A stretch of DNA of 64,000 nucleotides from Butyrivibrio proteoclasticus B316 (GTDB taxonomy: Bacteria > Bacillota > Clostridia > Lachnospirales > Lachnospiraceae). The notes under the pieces were generated by a model. It did no database searches, had not been told where the DNA came from, and saw only the letters and a program-made list of their open reading frames with translations. Of the stretch, positions 1 through 8,239 are shown piece after piece. Made by a program: the position numbers and the translations under genes. Where the stretch lies: contig NC_014387.1 of the NCBI RefSeq assembly GCF_000145035.1, forward strand, positions 3,465,897 to 3,529,896. Reading direction: 5' to 3'. Numbering within the stretch: position 1 is the stretch's first letter; every line of letters begins with the position of its first letter.

Positions 1-721
1 CGCCGGCACTTAGCGATAAGCCATATACAGCCAGTGTCATGACTCCGACTATAAGCGGTGCAAATGCATAAATAAAAAATACAACTACCTGATACAACTG
101 CAGATGTTTTTTTTCAATCCACACTGCAATCAGTGCTGATATAAGCGTCAGAAAAGCAAATATAAGTGAAATCGGGTACAATGGTGATCTATGATAAACT
201 CCATCAGGACCAATAGTAAAATATATACCAGTGAATAGATTGATAATTCTAAGGCCTATTGCTATGAAAAAGCCTACTCTGAGTACTTTTCCCGCCTTCT
301 GTATTATTCCCTTATTTATACCAAGATAATTCATGGTGTACAGCCAAAAGCAGTAAGCTTCTGCCGGAGCACACATATAATATATAGTATTATCTATCAT
401 ATTTATTGGTATCAGGTTGGGATCGCCGTCTACAAGCCATGCTATCGCATCTGCAAAAAGGCCTACATATGCTGCATTAAGCAGATACAACAAATATTTA
501 AGGTCTGAACCATTTTTCTGAACATCAATAATGCAGCAGGCAAAAACCAGATATCCCACTGCCATTCCAAAAATATCCCCGGAAATATTAAAAACATAGA
601 TTGGAAGAAGATTATGAATTCCTTTAAGATACAAGAACTGTACACATAGAAAGATCATGGTCAGATAAATAATACTTACGATTATTATCTGCCTTTTCTG
701 TTTTTTACCGATAAACTCCAT
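1..721 (-). CDS. Multi-pass membrane protein, N-terminal fragment (possibly the sensor part of a signalling protein)
   Basis: An open reading frame starts with ATG at 719-721 and runs off the left edge of the window, so about 240 N-terminal residues are visible. It begins MEFIGKKQKR, a basic cytoplasmic start, followed by at least six hydrophobic segments separated by short polar loops. No enzymatic motif lies in the visible part. N-terminal regions of this kind often precede GGDEF or histidine kinase domains in Lachnospiraceae, and two other membrane GGDEF proteins lie in this window, but the C-terminal domain is outside, so that assignment is inference only. It is divergent from nothing nearby; the next gene to its right reads in the same direction. 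Confidence 0.6.
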   Translation of the reverse strand, partial: MEFIGKKQKRQIIIVSIIYLTMIFLCVQFLYLKGIHNLLPIYVFNISGDIFGMAVGYLVFACCIIDVQKNGSDLKYLLYLLNAAYVGLFADAIAWLVDGDPNLIPINMIDNTIYYMCAPAEAYCFWLYTMNYLGINKGIIQKAGKVLRVGFFIAIGLRIINLFTGIYFTIGPDGVYHRSPLYPISLIFAFLTLISALIAVWIEKKHLQLYQVVVFFIYAFAPLIVGVMTLAVYGLSLSAG

Positions 722-803
722 TTTCCCCCGCCTCGTTATAATCAATCTGTAATCATTATACCAAAGACGGGGGCCTGCAATTCTAAAGGAAATCTAAATT
801 ATG

Positions 804-2816
804 TTATTTTCCATATACGATTTCATAGTATTGTCTGGATGTGATCAAATATACCAAAGCGTAAGCACCTAGGAATACCAGACTTACTATTGCAATCGCA
901 AGATTGAATGTAAATGTGTCAACGTATAGGATCATTGCAAGGAAAAGTCTTAATATCCTGCTTGCAAAAATAATGTGGATAATTGCGCATATCGCGGGAA
1001 GGAAGAACATTATCATTACCTGGTTTCTGATAACACCTTTTGCTTCTTTGTCCGATAAGCCAGCATTTGAGAGAATTTCAAATCTCTTTTTATCCTCTAT
1101 ACCTTCTGACATCTGCTTGTAGAAGATGATCATCACGGTTGCGATGAGGAAAAGAGCTGCAAGGAAAATTCCCACAAAAAATGTTCCGCCGTAGATACTG
1201 TAAAAAACTTTCTTTTCTTCAGCCTTGTAGCTGATTTCTGCATTTCCAAGTTTTGAAGACAGTTCATTTCTGACGATATCTACATTACTCTGGTCGGCAT
1301 CCTTTGGAACATTAAACCCAAGATAGCAACCATCGTATCCATCAAGTAAGGCCTTTTCTCCATTTAGACATATGTTCTTGGCTTCTATCAGAGAGGCAAT
1401 TTCATTTTCATCTGAAACAACAATTATCTCTTTTGCAAATAGTCCCATTGATGGATCAAAGGTCTCAACAAGACAACCGTTTCCGATTTTCTCTTTAACC
1501 TGATAGTTCTTACCAAATAATGAAAGGGTACCATTTTTTACCTTATCTGCAGAGCTGTAGCGGAGAATCTCGCATTCGCCAAGGCTTATATTTTCACCGG
1601 TGTAAGCATTATACTGTTCGGCCGTGATCATATATACGACTCTCATTTGTGAAAAATCCGCAGTCATTCTTGTTAATGGTGTAAGCCCCTCTCCACCTGC
1701 AAAGCACAAATCTTCATGGTAGAGTCTTACTATTTTTTCAGTTCCTTCTACATTTCCCGCCAAAAGAGCTTCATCTAAAGTTTCTTCAAGGCTTTCGGCA
1801 GTATGACTTCCATCATTTTTACACCAGGTAACGATGTCACGTCTGAACATGCTGTTTATATTCTGCTCGCCCAGCATTACAAGTGAACTTGAACACACCA
1901 TCAGAAGAATTACGGCTGTGGATAATATACATATAGATGCAAGGCCCGCAGCGTTGTGCTTCATTCTGAAAATAAGGTTTGAAAGGCTGATAAAGTGCCT
2001 TGTCTGGTAATAATATTTTTTATTCTTCTTGAGCATCTTGAGAACAAAAATTGTTCCTGCGATGAACAGTGCATATGTTCCTATAGTTACAAGGACAATT
2101 GCTGTAAAAAGTGAACTGATAGCAGAAAATGTGTTTTCAATATTAACCGCTATATAATAGCCTGCAAAAAGAGTTACTACTCCGATCACAAGAAGGGCCC
2201 ATTTTGTCTTTGGCTCTTTTTCTCCCAGATTCTCACTCTTTAAAAGATCAATTGGATTTCCAAGGCGTACTTCCAAAAGATTGAAAACAAAGAGGCTGAT
2301 AAAAATAAATCCAAAGAATATGACTGTAATTATTGTTGCCTTTAATGAGAACTCCATTCCCTTTACAACAGGCTGATGAACCAGCTTATACAGGAAAAGA
2401 ACTACAAGTTTATTCACAAATACGCTTGCAAGGATTCCAAATGCCATAGAAGATAATGCCTGAACGCTGCTTTGTATCAGGAGAATTCTGCTGACATTTT
2501 TCTTGCTAAGCCCTAAAACACCATATAATCCGATTTCTTTTTTACCTGACTTCTGGACAAATCTGTTGCCATACATGAGAAATATTACTGAGAAAATTGC
2601 TACTGCAATACTTCCAAAGTGCAGGAACAGTACGATATAGTCTGCTCCGTAGAACATTGGATGTCCATTACTTACAAGAAATCTGCTGTAAATAAGTGAC
2701 ATCAAAATGTGGAAAACCATTACCGTTATAGAACTTACTAAAACGTACGGCAATATTGTCTTTTTGTTATTTTTAAGACCGTTGAAGGCAAGTCTGCTAA
2801 GAAGATTACTGTTCAC
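804..2816 (-). CDS. BceB-type ABC transporter permease (FtsX-like), 670 aa
   Basis: This is the membrane subunit of a Bce-type peptide antibiotic sensing and detoxification transporter. The protein shows the family layout: an N-terminal membrane segment, a block of three helices, further helices up to about residue 310, a large extracellular region of roughly 220 residues (about 315-540), then three C-terminal helices of the FtsX type. The start is GTG, preceded by GGAGGAG, and overlaps the end of the ATPase gene by 11 bp, which implies translational coupling. The length matches the usual 620-670 residues of BceB proteins. In this family the permease both removes the peptide and signals flux to the partner kinase, here encoded just upstream. 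The actual peptide cannot be told from sequence. Confidence 0.9.
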   Translation of the reverse strand: MNSNLLSRLAFNGLKNNKKTILPYVLVSSITVMVFHILMSLIYSRFLVSNGHPMFYGADYIVLFLHFGSIAVAIFSVIFLMYGNRFVQKSGKKEIGLYGVLGLSKKNVSRILLIQSSVQALSSMAFGILASVFVNKLVVLFLYKLVHQPVVKGMEFSLKATIITVIFFGFIFISLFVFNLLEVRLGNPIDLLKSENLGEKEPKTKWALLVIGVVTLFAGYYIAVNIENTFSAISSLFTAIVLVTIGTYALFIAGTIFVLKMLKKNKKYYYQTRHFISLSNLIFRMKHNAAGLASICILSTAVILLMVCSSSLVMLGEQNINSMFRRDIVTWCKNDGSHTAESLEETLDEALLAGNVEGTEKIVRLYHEDLCFAGGEGLTPLTRMTADFSQMRVVYMITAEQYNAYTGENISLGECEILRYSSADKVKNGTLSLFGKNYQVKEKIGNGCLVETFDPSMGLFAKEIIVVSDENEIASLIEAKNICLNGEKALLDGYDGCYLGFNVPKDADQSNVDIVRNELSSKLGNAEISYKAEEKKVFYSIYGGTFFVGIFLAALFLIATVMIIFYKQMSEGIEDKKRFEILSNAGLSDKEAKGVIRNQVMIMFFLPAICAIIHIIFASRILRLFLAMILYVDTFTFNLAIAIVSLVFLGAYALVYLITSRQYYEIVYGK

Positions 2817-3576
2817 CGTCTTCTCCTCCCCTCATGAGTACTGTTACTGAATCGCAGATTTTATCAAGCATCTCGCTTCTGGACATCTGGCCTCTGTATA
2901 TCTGGTGGAAAACTTCACCATCTCTTATGAACATTACTCTGTCTGCGTAGCTTGCAGCCACATTACTATGAGTAACCATAAGGATTGTCTGTCCGCTCTT
3001 GTGGATATCTCTTAGCTGATGCATGAGATTTGTTGCTGCCTTGGAATCAAGCGCTCCTGTAGGCTCATCTGCAAGGAGGATCTGAGGCTTTGTGATAAGT
3101 GCTCTTGCTACTGCTGTTCTCTGCTTCTGTCCACCTGAAACCTCGTATGGATACTTATGAAGAAGAGCTTCAATGCCAAGTGTTTTAACTAGTGGCGCAA
3201 CTTTTTCATCCATTGTCTTATAGTCTTCGCCTGCAAGAACAAGCGGGAGCTTGATGTTATCCTCAATCGTAAAGTTATCAAGAAGGTTGAAATCCTGGAA
3301 GATAAATCCAAGATTGTTTCTTCTCATGATAGCTCTTTCTCCATCCTTAAGTGATGAGAAGTCTTTGCCATTTACCAGGACCTTACCTGCTGTTGGAATG
3401 TCAAGGCTTGCAAGGATATTTAAAAGAGTTGTCTTGCCGCTTCCGGACTCTCCCATGATTGCTACAAACTCGCCTTTTTCAACACTAAAATGAACATCCT
3501 TAAGGGCAGTAACTGACTCAGTACCCATTCTTGTTTTATATACTTTTTTTACGTGATTTACTTCTAAAACTGACAT
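2806..3576 (-). CDS. BceA-type ABC transporter ATP-binding protein, 256 aa
   Basis: This is the ATPase partner of the adjacent FtsX-like permease. Walker A GESGSGKTT lies at about residues 42-50, followed by the Q-loop FIFQDFNLL, the signature VSGGQKQR and Walker B ILLADEPTGALD, all intact and typical of the MacB/LolD/BceA group. The ATG is preceded by GGAGG at good spacing. The gene is separated from the upstream sensor kinase gene by about 200 bp, which holds a BceR-like binding site and a likely promoter (3666-3751). The ABC pair is therefore expected to be transcribed on its own from a regulated promoter, while the two-component genes have another start point. The role in antimicrobial peptide resistance is inferred from the four-gene arrangement. 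Confidence 0.93.
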   Translation of the reverse strand: MSVLEVNHVKKVYKTRMGTESVTALKDVHFSVEKGEFVAIMGESGSGKTTLLNILASLDIPTAGKVLVNGKDFSSLKDGERAIMRRNNLGFIFQDFNLLDNFTIEDNIKLPLVLAGEDYKTMDEKVAPLVKTLGIEALLHKYPYEVSGGQKQRTAVARALITKPQILLADEPTGALDSKAATNLMHQLRDIHKSGQTILMVTHSNVAASYADRVMFIRDGEVFHQIYRGQMSRSEMLDKICDSVTVLMRGGEDGEQ

Positions 3577-3665
3577 TTCTTCCTCCGCTATTTTGGACCT
3601 TGTGGACGGGGTTTGCAGTCCATTTTTTCTGTCCCATTTTTATGTTTTTCTTGTATCTCGTCTCT

Positions 3666-3751
3666 CGACAATATAAGGTTATCAAAAAAGGAAATGCGTT
3701 GCCTTTTATTTGGCTTACATTTCCTCTATGCTGACTTACATTTTTGTAAGG
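3666..3751 (-). promoter_or_regulatory. BceR-like response regulator site and promoter region upstream of the ABC transporter genes
   Basis: TTACATTTTTGTAA at 3736-3749 matches the known BceR-type box (TNACA, four bases, TGTAA). CTTACATTT occurs twice, starting at 3714 and 3735, exactly 21 bp or two helical turns apart. An inverted repeat AGGAAATG / CATTTCCT (3689-3725) followed by six T on the minus strand looks like an intrinsic terminator, and TATATT near 3672-3677 could be the -10. The same 86-bp arrangement recurs at 6851-6936 with identical spacing. Confidence 0.75.
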
Positions 3752-3777
3752 TTAAGGCACTTTTAAAAAGAATTCTA

Positions 3778-4728
3778 TCAATATCTCTTTACGTCACTGG
3801 CAGATATCTTCTCTCGCAGAACTGTGATGATAACGTCAGTTCCACGCCCCACCTCAGATTCAATACGGATCTTGTGGCCAAGCTTGTCGCAGACTCCCTT
3901 GCACATGTAGAGTCCAAGTCCACTGGCCTTTTTATCTATTCTGCCATTGTAGCCGGTATAGCCCTTTTCAAATACTCTTGGAAGGTCTTCGCTCTTAATG
4001 CCAACACCAGTGTCTCTTATTACAATTTCTATTCCATTCCGGGAAAAGATTTCCTGATGTGCATCTAAATTATCTATGTCTCGCGAAAAAATCTTAATTC
4101 CGCCTGTCTTAGTATATTTGAGAGCATTAGATAAAACCTGCTCCAGCACAAAAGAAAACCACTTCTCGTCTGTTAATATCTCTTTATCAAGGTCTTTAAA
4201 TTCCACAGTAAGATGCTGATAAATAAAGATTGTTGAAAACTTTTTTACCACCTGTTTGATAAGGGGCTCAAGCTGGCATCTCTCGAGGACCAAATCTCCT
4301 GACATATCATCAAATCGCAGATAATTAAGGGCCATGCTGACATAGTTTTCAATCTTAAAAAGCTCTCTTTTACAATCTCCGATAGAAGGCTCTTCGTCCT
4401 GGAAAAGGAGCTTAAGAGCAGCGATAGGAGTCTTTATCTGATGGGCCCACAAGGCAAAAAAGTCCTCTTTTTCCCGCATCTGTTCCCATCTGGTATCTCT
4501 CAGTTCTTCTGTCTTTTTCTCTGTAGTTTCAGAAATTTCTTCCTTATTTTGTCTATAGTTTATTACAATGGCTACAGCTGTAAGCAGAAAAAGAAAGCTA
4601 ATTTCATAAAACAGAAATTCGCTTTCTATGTTGTATAAAACGCCTGCAATTATGAGCACCGCTGCCTGTAATGCATTGGTAACTATGAGCACTTTACTCT
4701 TTTCCCAGAATTTATTCTTCCCCAACAA
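3778..4728 (-). CDS. BceS-type intramembrane-sensing histidine kinase, 316 aa
   Basis: The protein is short and has two N-terminal membrane helices (about residues 12-31 and 39-57) joined by a loop of only a few residues, the hallmark of intramembrane-sensing BceS kinases that receive their signal from the partner ABC transporter. The phosphorylation site is His96 in WAHQIKTPI, typical of this group. The ATPase domain carries NALKYT, DTGVGI and GLGLYM boxes. The gene appears to start with TTG and overlaps the response regulator gene by 17 bp. It should phosphorylate the regulator encoded directly upstream. Family and partner are clear; the inducing peptide is unknown. Confidence 0.92.
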   Translation of the reverse strand: MLGKNKFWEKSKVLIVTNALQAAVLIIAGVLYNIESEFLFYEISFLFLLTAVAIVINYRQNKEEISETTEKKTEELRDTRWEQMREKEDFFALWAHQIKTPIAALKLLFQDEEPSIGDCKRELFKIENYVSMALNYLRFDDMSGDLVLERCQLEPLIKQVVKKFSTIFIYQHLTVEFKDLDKEILTDEKWFSFVLEQVLSNALKYTKTGGIKIFSRDIDNLDAHQEIFSRNGIEIVIRDTGVGIKSEDLPRVFEKGYTGYNGRIDKKASGLGLYMCKGVCDKLGHKIRIESEVGRGTDVIITVLREKISASDVKRY

Positions 4729-5407
4729 TGTATCCCATTCCTCTCTTGGTTGCTATGAAATCCTCAGCTCCTGCTGCATCGAGCTTTTTGCGGATTCTGG
4801 TAACGTTGACAGTTAGTGTGTTATCGTCAACAAACTCATCTGCTCCCCAGAGTCTCTCCATGATTGTTTCTCTGGAAACCACTTTTCCCTGCTGCTCCAT
4901 CAGGGTTTTGAGAATCAGGTATTCATTCTTGGTAAGATCAAGCCTGTTGTCCCCTACGCTTGCGGAAGTATCGTCAAGGTTTAGCCTCACATTTTTTACC
5001 TCAAGCTCATGAACTGCAATGCTCTCTCCATAACTCCTGCGAAGGATCGCCTGTATCTTGGCTGTCAGAACCTGCAGGTCAAAGGGCTTGGCGATAAAGT
5101 CATCAGCTCCCATATTCATGGCCATTACTATATTCATATTGTCATCCGCTGATGACAGGAACACAATGGGAACCTGAGATATCTTCCTGATCTCGCTACA
5201 CCAGTAAAATCCGTTATAGGCAGGAAGTTTTAAATCCATAAGAACTATATCAGGCTGCGCTTTCTCAAATTCCCCAATGATATTCTGAAAGTCCTGAGCC
5301 TTAAATGGCTTCATCTGCCAGGTTTCAAGGTGCTTGGCAACCTGCCCTGCTATTATTTCATCATCCTCAACAATAAATACTTTTCTCATATTCACGCCTT
5401 TCACCAT
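4712..5407 (-). CDS. BceR-type response regulator, OmpR/PhoB family, 231 aa
   Basis: The receiver domain (about 8-120) has the acidic pair EDD near residues 14-16, phosphoacceptor Asp58 in VLMDLKLP and the conserved Lys in AKPFDLQ. A winged-helix DNA-binding domain follows (about 135-229) and ends RGMGYIVGEE, as usual for OmpR-type regulators. Two starts are possible: ATG at 5407 with AAGGAG five bases upstream, or the internal ATG at 5389 (MRKVFIVED) preceded by AAAGG. It is the first gene of the two-component pair. Likely targets are the two boxes at 3736-3749 and 6921-6934, which would place the ABC genes and the esterase-family gene in one regulon. Confidence 0.93.
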   Translation of the reverse strand: MVKGVNMRKVFIVEDDEIIAGQVAKHLETWQMKPFKAQDFQNIIGEFEKAQPDIVLMDLKLPAYNGFYWCSEIRKISQVPIVFLSSADDNMNIVMAMNMGADDFIAKPFDLQVLTAKIQAILRRSYGESIAVHELEVKNVRLNLDDTSASVGDNRLDLTKNEYLILKTLMEQQGKVVSRETIMERLWGADEFVDDNTLTVNVTRIRKKLDAAGAEDFIATKRGMGYIVGEE

Positions 5408-5486
5408 CTAGTCTCCTTCGATTCTAATTCGAAAAGTGTTTGTTGTCGAGCATAATGGACCACTGACTCCGTCCATTTTCGCACAC

Positions 5487-6782
5487 TTAGTACTGCGGTG
5501 AAGTTGCGCAAACGCTATAGTAATAGATCATTCCATCATAAAGATCAGCTGGTGCCATCTCAATTCTGTAAGCATAATGCACCAGATAATACATATCTGA
5601 TACTGCTTCTCCAAAAGTTCCCATAGTTACATCCGAATGAACCAGGTCATAAAGTTCCTTGTTATCCTCAGATGAAATGCTCTCAAAGTCCAGGTAAAAT
5701 CTCTTATATTCCATGTACTTGGCCTGATAAGCTATAGGATCAGCTGTAGTAAAGAAAAAGTCTTTTCTCTTATACTCATCAGAAGTCATACTTTCTACTC
5801 TTGCATTTGTTTTTCCTTTGAAAAAGTCTGTACCAAGACTGTAGTATGCATCACCATATTTTTCTTTAAGTAGACCTCCCATAGTTACTGCCTGCGCTAA
5901 ACTAAAATGTGGCTTTTTGGAAATATGTCCATCATGGGCTGCCAGCATGATCTTACCTGATCCGATTTTCTTTTCAAGATCAAGAATCCATGATACGTTG
6001 TCAGCCATTGCCCTATCTCTTGCTGCTAATGTAGCCTTATCAGCAAACACATAGTCAACACATGTAGCAATATTATCGGCAGCTTTAGTAGCGAAATTGA
6101 CATCTAAGTCCTGATCATTTGTAGCCGCAGCAATTACCTCTTTTTTGATATCTTCAAGCTCTTCTTTAACCTTTTTAACACCATCTTCAGTCATAGACTC
6201 AGTTCTGTTCTCATCAATAAAGTATTCAATTTCTGAAGTCTCTTTGACTGTAATGTTGTTTTTCTTCATGTAGTCATATAGGTACTCTACGCTCTTTTCC
6301 GGATTCTGCATGTCAAAGCCGTAAAATCTTATCTTCTTATCTTCTGAAACAGAAGCGTTATACTCTCTCATCCAATCAAGAAGATCTGCCATCTGCTGGG
6401 TGTGGTAAAGATTAAAACTCAAATTATTAGCAACTTCTCTGGCATCACCTTCGCCGCCCTGAACAAATTCATTGGCTCTAAGGCAATCCCCGAAGTCTGC
6501 TTCAAGGCAGAACGCACTATATCCCTCTTTTTCCACTAGCATTTTGAATACATCAAGCTTGGACTCCTGAAATTCCGCACTTCCGTGGGTTGCCTCGCCA
6601 AGACCTACAATCTGCACGCTGTCAGGTATGTCAATTTCCGATACAGCTACTGCGTTTTCAACTACCGTTTTATTTTTGTGCATTGCAAGGACTGTCTTAT
6701 AATTTAGTCCTACAACCAGCAATGTGCTGATCACTAATACAATAATCAATAATACTTTTCCAATCTTTTTTAACACTTTCAT
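5487..6782 (-). CDS. Membrane-anchored erythromycin esterase family protein, 431 aa
   Basis: Residues 7-27 form a signal anchor, and the rest matches the erythromycin esterase (EreA/EreB-like) fold. The motif GLGEATHGS at 60-68 supplies Glu63 and His66, the positions of the family's active-site residues. FCLEADFGD, FYGFDMQ and AAHDGHISK follow in the expected order. Characterised members hydrolyse the macrolide lactone, but many homologues do not act on macrolides, so the substrate is open. Export outside the membrane is unusual for the cytoplasmic Ere enzymes. The ATG follows AGGAGT. Upstream lies a near copy of the BceR-like element found before the ABC transporter, suggesting induction by the same cell-envelope stress. 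Confidence 0.85.
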   Translation of the reverse strand: MKVLKKIGKVLLIIVLVISTLLVVGLNYKTVLAMHKNKTVVENAVAVSEIDIPDSVQIVGLGEATHGSAEFQESKLDVFKMLVEKEGYSAFCLEADFGDCLRANEFVQGGEGDAREVANNLSFNLYHTQQMADLLDWMREYNASVSEDKKIRFYGFDMQNPEKSVEYLYDYMKKNNITVKETSEIEYFIDENRTESMTEDGVKKVKEELEDIKKEVIAAATNDQDLDVNFATKAADNIATCVDYVFADKATLAARDRAMADNVSWILDLEKKIGSGKIMLAAHDGHISKKPHFSLAQAVTMGGLLKEKYGDAYYSLGTDFFKGKTNARVESMTSDEYKRKDFFFTTADPIAYQAKYMEYKRFYLDFESISSEDNKELYDLVHSDVTMGTFGEAVSDMYYLVHYAYRIEMAPADLYDGMIYYYSVCATSPQY

Positions 6783-6850
6783 TTCATACTCCTTTTCATC
6801 GTGTCATCAGGAATTTATTTCCGCACGTATTATGTTGACTTAACTTTTTC

Positions 6851-6936
6851 CGACAATGAAATGGTAACAAAAAAGGAAATGCCCTGCCTTTTATTTGGCT
6901 TACATTTCCTTCTTGTTACCTTACATTTTTGTAAGG
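6851..6936 (-). promoter_or_regulatory. Second copy of the BceR-like element, upstream of the esterase-family gene
   Basis: The box TTACATTTTTGTAA lies at 6921-6934. CTTACATTT starts at 6899 and 6920, again 21 bp apart. The AGGAAATG / CATTTCCT inverted repeat with the following T run and the CGACAAT edge at 6851 are all at the same spacing as in 3666-3751, and long blocks are identical. No minus-strand gene lies upstream here, so the hairpin cannot simply be a terminator for an upstream operon; it is more likely part of the regulatory element. Confidence 0.75.
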
Positions 6937-6970
6937 GATTGCAACTTAAGCACTGCTGATTGCAACTTAG
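6937..6970 (+). promoter_or_regulatory. Direct repeat, candidate LytTR binding site
   Basis: GATTGCAACTTA occurs at 6937-6948 and again at 6958-6969, with starts 21 bp apart. The reverse complement TAAGTTGCA resembles the LytTR/AgrA-type half-site, and 21-bp spacing of two half-sites is typical of that family. A weaker third copy, GAACTTAG, lies at 6997-7004. The downstream operon encodes a LytTR protein, so autoregulation is likely. Confidence 0.5.
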
Positions 6971-7051
6971 CATCTAAAATATTGTAGCAAGGCTCCGAAC
7001 TTAGTAAGGTATATACATCAAGAGAAACCACTACAAAAAGGAGCTTTTACC

Positions 7052-7765
7052 ATGAATACACAGACACTTACAAAGAAAAGAAACAGATTTTTCCAGGGAC
7101 TTGATTTCCTTAGCTACTCCTTAGGGGCTTTTGGAGTTATCGGCTTTGAGCTTTTACTTACTTATGTAATTGAATACAACATATACGGATACAGTGATTG
7201 GAAGAGTTATGCACCATGGCAGAATATTCTTCACTGGACACTGACCTGCATCGTATGGGGACTTGGCGGAATGTATATTGTCAAAGACTGTGCTCGCAAA
7301 TCAGATATCGACCTTATCAAGAATTTTAAACAAAAAAGTCTTTTACAGGGTGCAAAAGAGATGTCTCTTTTCCAGTGGATCCTTCTAATCACAGGAACAG
7401 TACTTGTACTGATTTCTACATGGATTGACTGGGGCGGAAGCAAGGTTCTTAAAGAGTTTGCACATAAGGGTACAGTTCTTTTCACATTCCAGTATATTTA
7501 CTATCTTTTCGAAGTTTTCCTAGTACTTCTTGTCATTGTTTTTGGTCAGTATGCATTTGAAAAGTGGTTCAAAAATGATAAGATTCCCTATGGAGGAATT
7601 GTAGTAGCACTTACCTGGGGACTTGGCCACTGGCTCACAAAAGGAAATATGGTAGATGGAATCTCTACTGCTATCGGCGGTTTTGTATTCGGTGGCGCGT
7701 ATCTGCTTACAAACAGAAATATTAAACTTTCCTACTTATTCCTCTGCATTATGTTTATTTTATAA
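7052..7765 (+). CDS. Multi-pass membrane protein, possibly CPBP-like, 237 aa
   Basis: About seven hydrophobic segments are visible, including residues 20-42, 60-80, 105-122, 143-165 and 180-235. A late segment reads ALTWGLGHW, which faintly resembles the histidine-containing motif of CPBP-type membrane proteases, but the paired glutamates of the first CPBP motif are not seen, so catalysis is doubtful. The ATG follows AAAAAGGAG. It is the first gene of a four-gene cassette with a LytTR regulator and a DUF3021 membrane protein, and candidate LytTR half-sites precede it. It may be the effector or sensor whose expression the cassette controls. Function is not known. Confidence 0.75.
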   Translation: MNTQTLTKKRNRFFQGLDFLSYSLGAFGVIGFELLLTYVIEYNIYGYSDWKSYAPWQNILHWTLTCIVWGLGGMYIVKDCARKSDIDLIKNFKQKSLLQGAKEMSLFQWILLITGTVLVLISTWIDWGGSKVLKEFAHKGTVLFTFQYIYYLFEVFLVLLVIVFGQYAFEKWFKNDKIPYGGIVVALTWGLGHWLTKGNMVDGISTAIGGFVFGGAYLLTNRNIKLSYLFLCIMFIL

Positions 7766-7774
7766 GGGGTTAAA

Positions 7775-8239
7775 ATGAAGTTTCTTAAGACCAAAGAGGA
7801 AAATCTGGAAGAAAATTATCTGGAATTACATTACGATGAGATAGATGGTGAAACGGCCGCAGTACTCGAAAGACTGCGGCCTGCACTTAAATACATAGAA
7901 GGAATCTCTGATGGGAAGAGGGTGACAGTTCCTCTTTCTTCCATTTTTTATTTTGAAACTGTAGACCGCAAGACCTTTGGCTACACCAGTAACACCTGTC
8001 TTGAGGTAAAAGAGACACTTCAAAATATCATTGATGACCATAAAGAAGCTGGCTTTGTGCGTATCAGCAAGTCCTGCATCGTCAATCTGTACAAAATAAA
8101 GCGCCTTCAGGGCGACCTAAACATGAGGACTCTTATATATCTCAAAAACGACGAGTGCATCGTTATGAACAGAGGCTACAGAGCAGAATTCTATCAGGCA
8201 CTTAAGCACATTCAGGAGAAAAAAAATGAAGCTAATTAA
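7775..8239 (+). CDS. LytTR-family DNA-binding transcriptional regulator without receiver domain, 154 aa
   Basis: Residues about 50-150 form a LytTR domain: VPLSSIFYFE, then FVRISKSCIVNLYKIK and an ending around MNRGYRAEF. The N-terminal 45 residues are short and lack any phosphoacceptor domain, so activity is likely set by expression or by a membrane partner rather than by phosphorylation. It starts nine bases after the preceding gene and overlaps the DUF3021 gene by 14 bp. LytTR proteins paired with small four-helix DUF3021 proteins are a recurrent cassette in Firmicutes, in which the membrane protein is believed to hold the regulator in check. Targets probably include the direct repeats at 6937-6970. 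Confidence 0.92.
   Translation: MKFLKTKEENLEENYLELHYDEIDGETAAVLERLRPALKYIEGISDGKRVTVPLSSIFYFETVDRKTFGYTSNTCLEVKETLQNIIDDHKEAGFVRISKSCIVNLYKIKRLQGDLNMRTLIYLKNDECIVMNRGYRAEFYQALKHIQEKKNEAN

Noticed and set aside
5487..6782. Calling the gene a macrolide resistance determinant (ere)
   Set aside because: Family membership is clear but most chromosomal homologues have no shown macrolide activity, and this one is membrane-anchored.
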